From: CAWJMD01 sp963845675
Lineage (GTDB): Bacteria; Actinomycetota; Actinomycetes; Actinomycetales; CAWJMD01
Assembly: GCA_963845675.1 (NCBI GenBank)
Contig: CAWJSX010000003.1
Location: 62,001 to 126,000, forward strand
Direction: 5' to 3'
Length of the DNA: 64,000 nt
This document shows, one piece after another, positions 61,342-64,000 of this stretch. Position 1 is the stretch's first letter. Every line of letters starts with the position of its first letter. Both the position numbers and the translations under genes were made by a program. Below the pieces are notes generated by a model. The model ran no database searches and was not told where the DNA came from. It saw only the letters and a program-made list of their open reading frames with translations.

Positions 61342-64000
61342 TCATCGGTCCCCGGCGCTCGACGGGTGGGTCCCCAGGGTGCTGCTGACGTCGCCGAGGC
61401 GCGCCACGAGGGCGGCCCTCGTCCGCACGTCGAGCTTGTCGAACGCGCGGGCGAGGTGCGACTCCACGGTCTTGGGGCTCAGGTAGAGCCGTGCGGCGAT
61501 GTCCTTGTTCGTGAGGCCCTGCGCGACGAGCTCGGCCACGTCGCGCTCGCGAGCGCTGAGAGAGGGGACGCCCTGGGCGCCAGGGGACGTGCGTCCGCCG
61601 CCACGTCCGATCCGGCGACCCAGGCGTCGGAGCTCGCGGACCGCCTCGTCGCGCACGCCCGTCGCCCCCGCCTCGGCCGCCGTCGTGGCTGCCGACTCCA
61701 GGTGGGCCACGGCCGTCTCACGGTCGGTCCCGACGACCGCGCGACCGGCCACGACGAGGGAGCGGGCGACCTCCAGCCTGGCCCCCACGGACTCCGCGCG
61801 GTCGGCAGCCGAGACGGCGAGGTGGTGCGCCGCCTCGCGATCACCGTCCGCGAGGGCCACCAGGGCGTGGGCCCGGGTCGCCGCGGCCCACGGACCAGCC
61901 AGACCGATCCCCGCAGCGTCCACGGCACGTCGGGCGTGCTCACGGGCCGCCTCGGAGTCGCCCACGTCGAGATCCGCCTGGACGAGCCACGGCGCCCAGC
62001 GACAGACCCAGCCGGGGTCGATGTCGTAGTCGGACAGGCCTCGTCGTCCGCCCTCGCTGTCACCCCTCGCCACCAGGACGGCGCCCGTGCACGGCTCTCG
62101 AGACGGGCACGTGCCAGGAGGCGTCGACGCGCCCCGCCAGCGTCAGGCTCTCGCTGACGGTGGAGAGCGCGTCGTCCAGCCGACCTGCCTCCAGCAGCGA
62201 CCACGAGCGCATCCACAGGGCCCACTGCACGGCCTGGTCGTTGCCGGTGACGCGCGACGCCTGCTCCGCCAGGTCCGCGGCCTCCACGCACCGCGTGATG
62301 CGTCCGAGCAGCCCCAGCGACAGCACCACGGCCAGCTCGAGCGCCACCGCGGCCGACCCGTTGCCGCTCCGCCGTGCAGCGGCCGCCGCGCGCTCGCCGG
62401 TGGACAGGGCGTCGTCCAGCCGTTCGAGCGCGATCGAGACTCCACGGGACGGCCACCAGGAGGCCGGAGTGGGCGACCAGCTCGGCGTCCGTGGCCCCTT
62501 CGACGGCGGTCACGGACCTGTCGGCGCCCGACGCGGCCTGCTGGGTCCGTCCGTCGAACGCGTCCCCGACAGCGGCCAGCGCGGCGGCCGCACCGTGGAC
62601 GAGCGGGGGTGCGCCGTCGACGGCCAGCGTCGCGCGTGCCCAACGCGTCATGTCCGCCAGGTCGGTCGTCTCGTAGGCCGACAACGCGAGGTCCACCATC
62701 AGGCGGACCGCGGCGGGGTCCCCCGCCGTGAGCTCGTCCACCGCCCTGCGGAGACGGCGCCGAGCAGCCCGATGGCGACCGAGAAGGCGCTCGGCCCCGG
62801 CGGCCGACGCGACGAGTGGCACGGAGGTCGCCCCGGACCCGACCGGTCGGCCGACGCCCGCCGTGGCATGGTCGACGACCCGCAGGGCCTCCTCGAGGTC
62901 TCCTGCCTCGACGAGCGTCTCCGCCAGCTGCACGTGATCGTCCCCGGCTGCGGGGTCCACCCGGTCCGCGACGAGGAGCCAGCCTGCGGCCATGCTCGGT
63001 GGCCTGGGACGGACCTCGGCCGCGGCCCTGCGCAGCGTCCGCGCCGAGTCGACGTCCCCCGGGGCGGTCACCAGCGCGAGGTGTCGCGCGACGGCGGCAG
63101 CCGGCGCGCCCGAGCGGGACAGCTGGGCGGCGGCGCGATCGTGCCCCTCCAGTCGCTCGCTCGGCGAGAGCGTCTCGTACACAGCGGTTCTCACGACCGG
63201 GTGACGGAACGAGAACTGCCGGGCATCCAGCCCGGGCGAGAGGAAGGAGTGCTCGACGAGCTCGTCCAGCGCGGGCAACGCCTCCTCGAGCCCGAGACCG
63301 GCCGTCGAGGCGGCGCGAGGCCGAGGTCGAACGGGTCACCCAGGACGGCTCCTGCCTTGAGCAGGGCGCGTCCAGCCTCGGGAACCGCCTCGACCCGGAT
63401 CACGTACCAGCGCGCGGACCCCACCGGGGACGCCCTCGGCGGACCCCGCCCGGACCAGCTCCTCGATCAGCATCGGGTTGCCTCCGGCCTCCCGGTAGAG
63501 CCGGTCACGGTCGCCGGCGTCCGCGAAGGAGGCCATCAACGGCTCCGCGTCGTCGCGCGACAGGGGGCCGACGTCCATCACGGTGCCCACACCCTGGGCC
63601 CGCATGGCCACGATCAGCCGGTCCGCAGCACCACCGGGTCTCAGCCCGAGGGCCAGGAGGTGAGGAGCGTGAGGCGGACGTCGGACCAGGTGCTCCAGGA
63701 GCTCCAGGGTGGCCGGGTCGGCCCAGTGAACGTCGTCGACGACGAGAGCGACCGGCGACCGCGCGGCGAGGTGCTGCAGGTGGTCCACCACGGACCGGTA
63801 GACGCGCCACCGCGTGGCTGCCGGGGCCGGCTCGGGACCGTCCGCCTCCAGTGAGGACTGGTCCACCGTGTCCGCCAAGGCCTCCAGCACCGCGGCCAGT
63901 GGCACGTCGCTCTCGAGCTCGGTCGCGCGTCCGCGCAGGACCGTGAAGCCCCGTGCCGCGGCCGCGTCACCGAGCACCGTGAGCAGGGACGTCTTGCCGA
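61342..64000 (-). pseudogene. Large LuxR-family ATPase regulator (LAL), 5' end outside window, frame broken four times
   Basis: The N terminus runs off the right edge inside the Walker A loop (GKTSLLTVLGDAAAARG). It continues with AAA features ALVVDDVHWADPATLELLEHL and the sensor-like REAGGNPMLIEELV. TPR-like helical repeats follow. The chain ends in a LuxR helix-turn-helix: LSARERDVAELVAQGLTNKD, IAARLYLSPKTVESHLARAF. Frame moves lie near 63425, 63310, 62440 and 62085. LAL regulators are about 900 residues and bind ATP and inducers; the target genes are unknown. The 212-base gap to the Ter CitE gene has no clear feature. Confidence 0.75.

Overview
The window comes from a very GC-rich actinobacterium. 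Likely group is Propionibacteriales/Nocardioidaceae, which is my inference from gene content: WhiB1 beside a PdtaS-type kinase, BldC, SigF with an RsbW-like partner, SecA near a DUF6459 gene, a 180-kDa-class NAD-glutamate dehydrogenase and a WS/DGAT acyltransferase. I see no rRNA or tRNA gene, insertion sequence, prophage or CRISPR array, and no gene-free stretch longer than about 250 bases.

Layout. 1-1.8 kb: the end of a pentapeptide-repeat gene and two acetyltransferases. 1.9-4.6 kb: secA. 4.6-25.9 kb: a dense catabolic island of 20 genes in two divergent operons. The leftward operon (18.7 to 4.6 kb) encodes a complete branched-chain-amino-acid-type ABC importer followed by two MmgE/PrpD enzymes, an Asp/Glu-racemase-family protein, an FAD reductase, a CaiB/BaiF CoA-transferase, a cyclase-family hydrolase, a cyclic amidohydrolase and a CitE-like lyase. 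The rightward operon (18.9 to 25.9 kb) encodes an IclR regulator, two more MmgE/PrpD enzymes, a small MmgE-like protein, and DUF3891, PNPOx-like, EthD-like and luciferase-like proteins. Two copies of GTTCC-N7-GGAAC lie in the divergent promoter region. The set reads as uptake plus stepwise breakdown of an unknown (probably cyclic, nitrogen-containing) carboxylate. This is the best candidate for an undescribed system.

25.9-31.7 kb: actinobacterial conserved genes (DUF6459, LysM, BldC, SAF/CpaE-like pair, HAD, lipoprotein). 31.7-34.7 kb: a lipid module (WS/DGAT, patatin, DUF6912). 34.7-40.7 kb: GH1 glycosidase, pruA, FAD-linked oxidase, DUF2505, tryptophan dioxygenase. 40.8-48.3 kb: gdh, pdtaS, whiB1. 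48.3-54.4 kb: a leftward operon with an FHA-FtsK/SpoIIIE (EssC/EccC-like) ATPase, an acetyltransferase, an anti-sigma factor and SigF. 54.6-61.1 kb: a Ter stress system (TerD, TerC-like DUF475, HAD, StiP protease, phosphoribosyltransferase, CitE-like lyase). 61.3-64 kb: a large LuxR regulator cut by the window edge.

A second theme is damage to reading frames. About thirty single-base shifts interrupt otherwise well conserved proteins, including secA and gdh. They are dense from 45 to 64 kb and nearly absent from 5 to 26 kb. I read most of them as sequencing or assembly errors. Genes with one shift are listed as CDS, genes with two or more as pseudogene; the proteins are probably intact in the organism.
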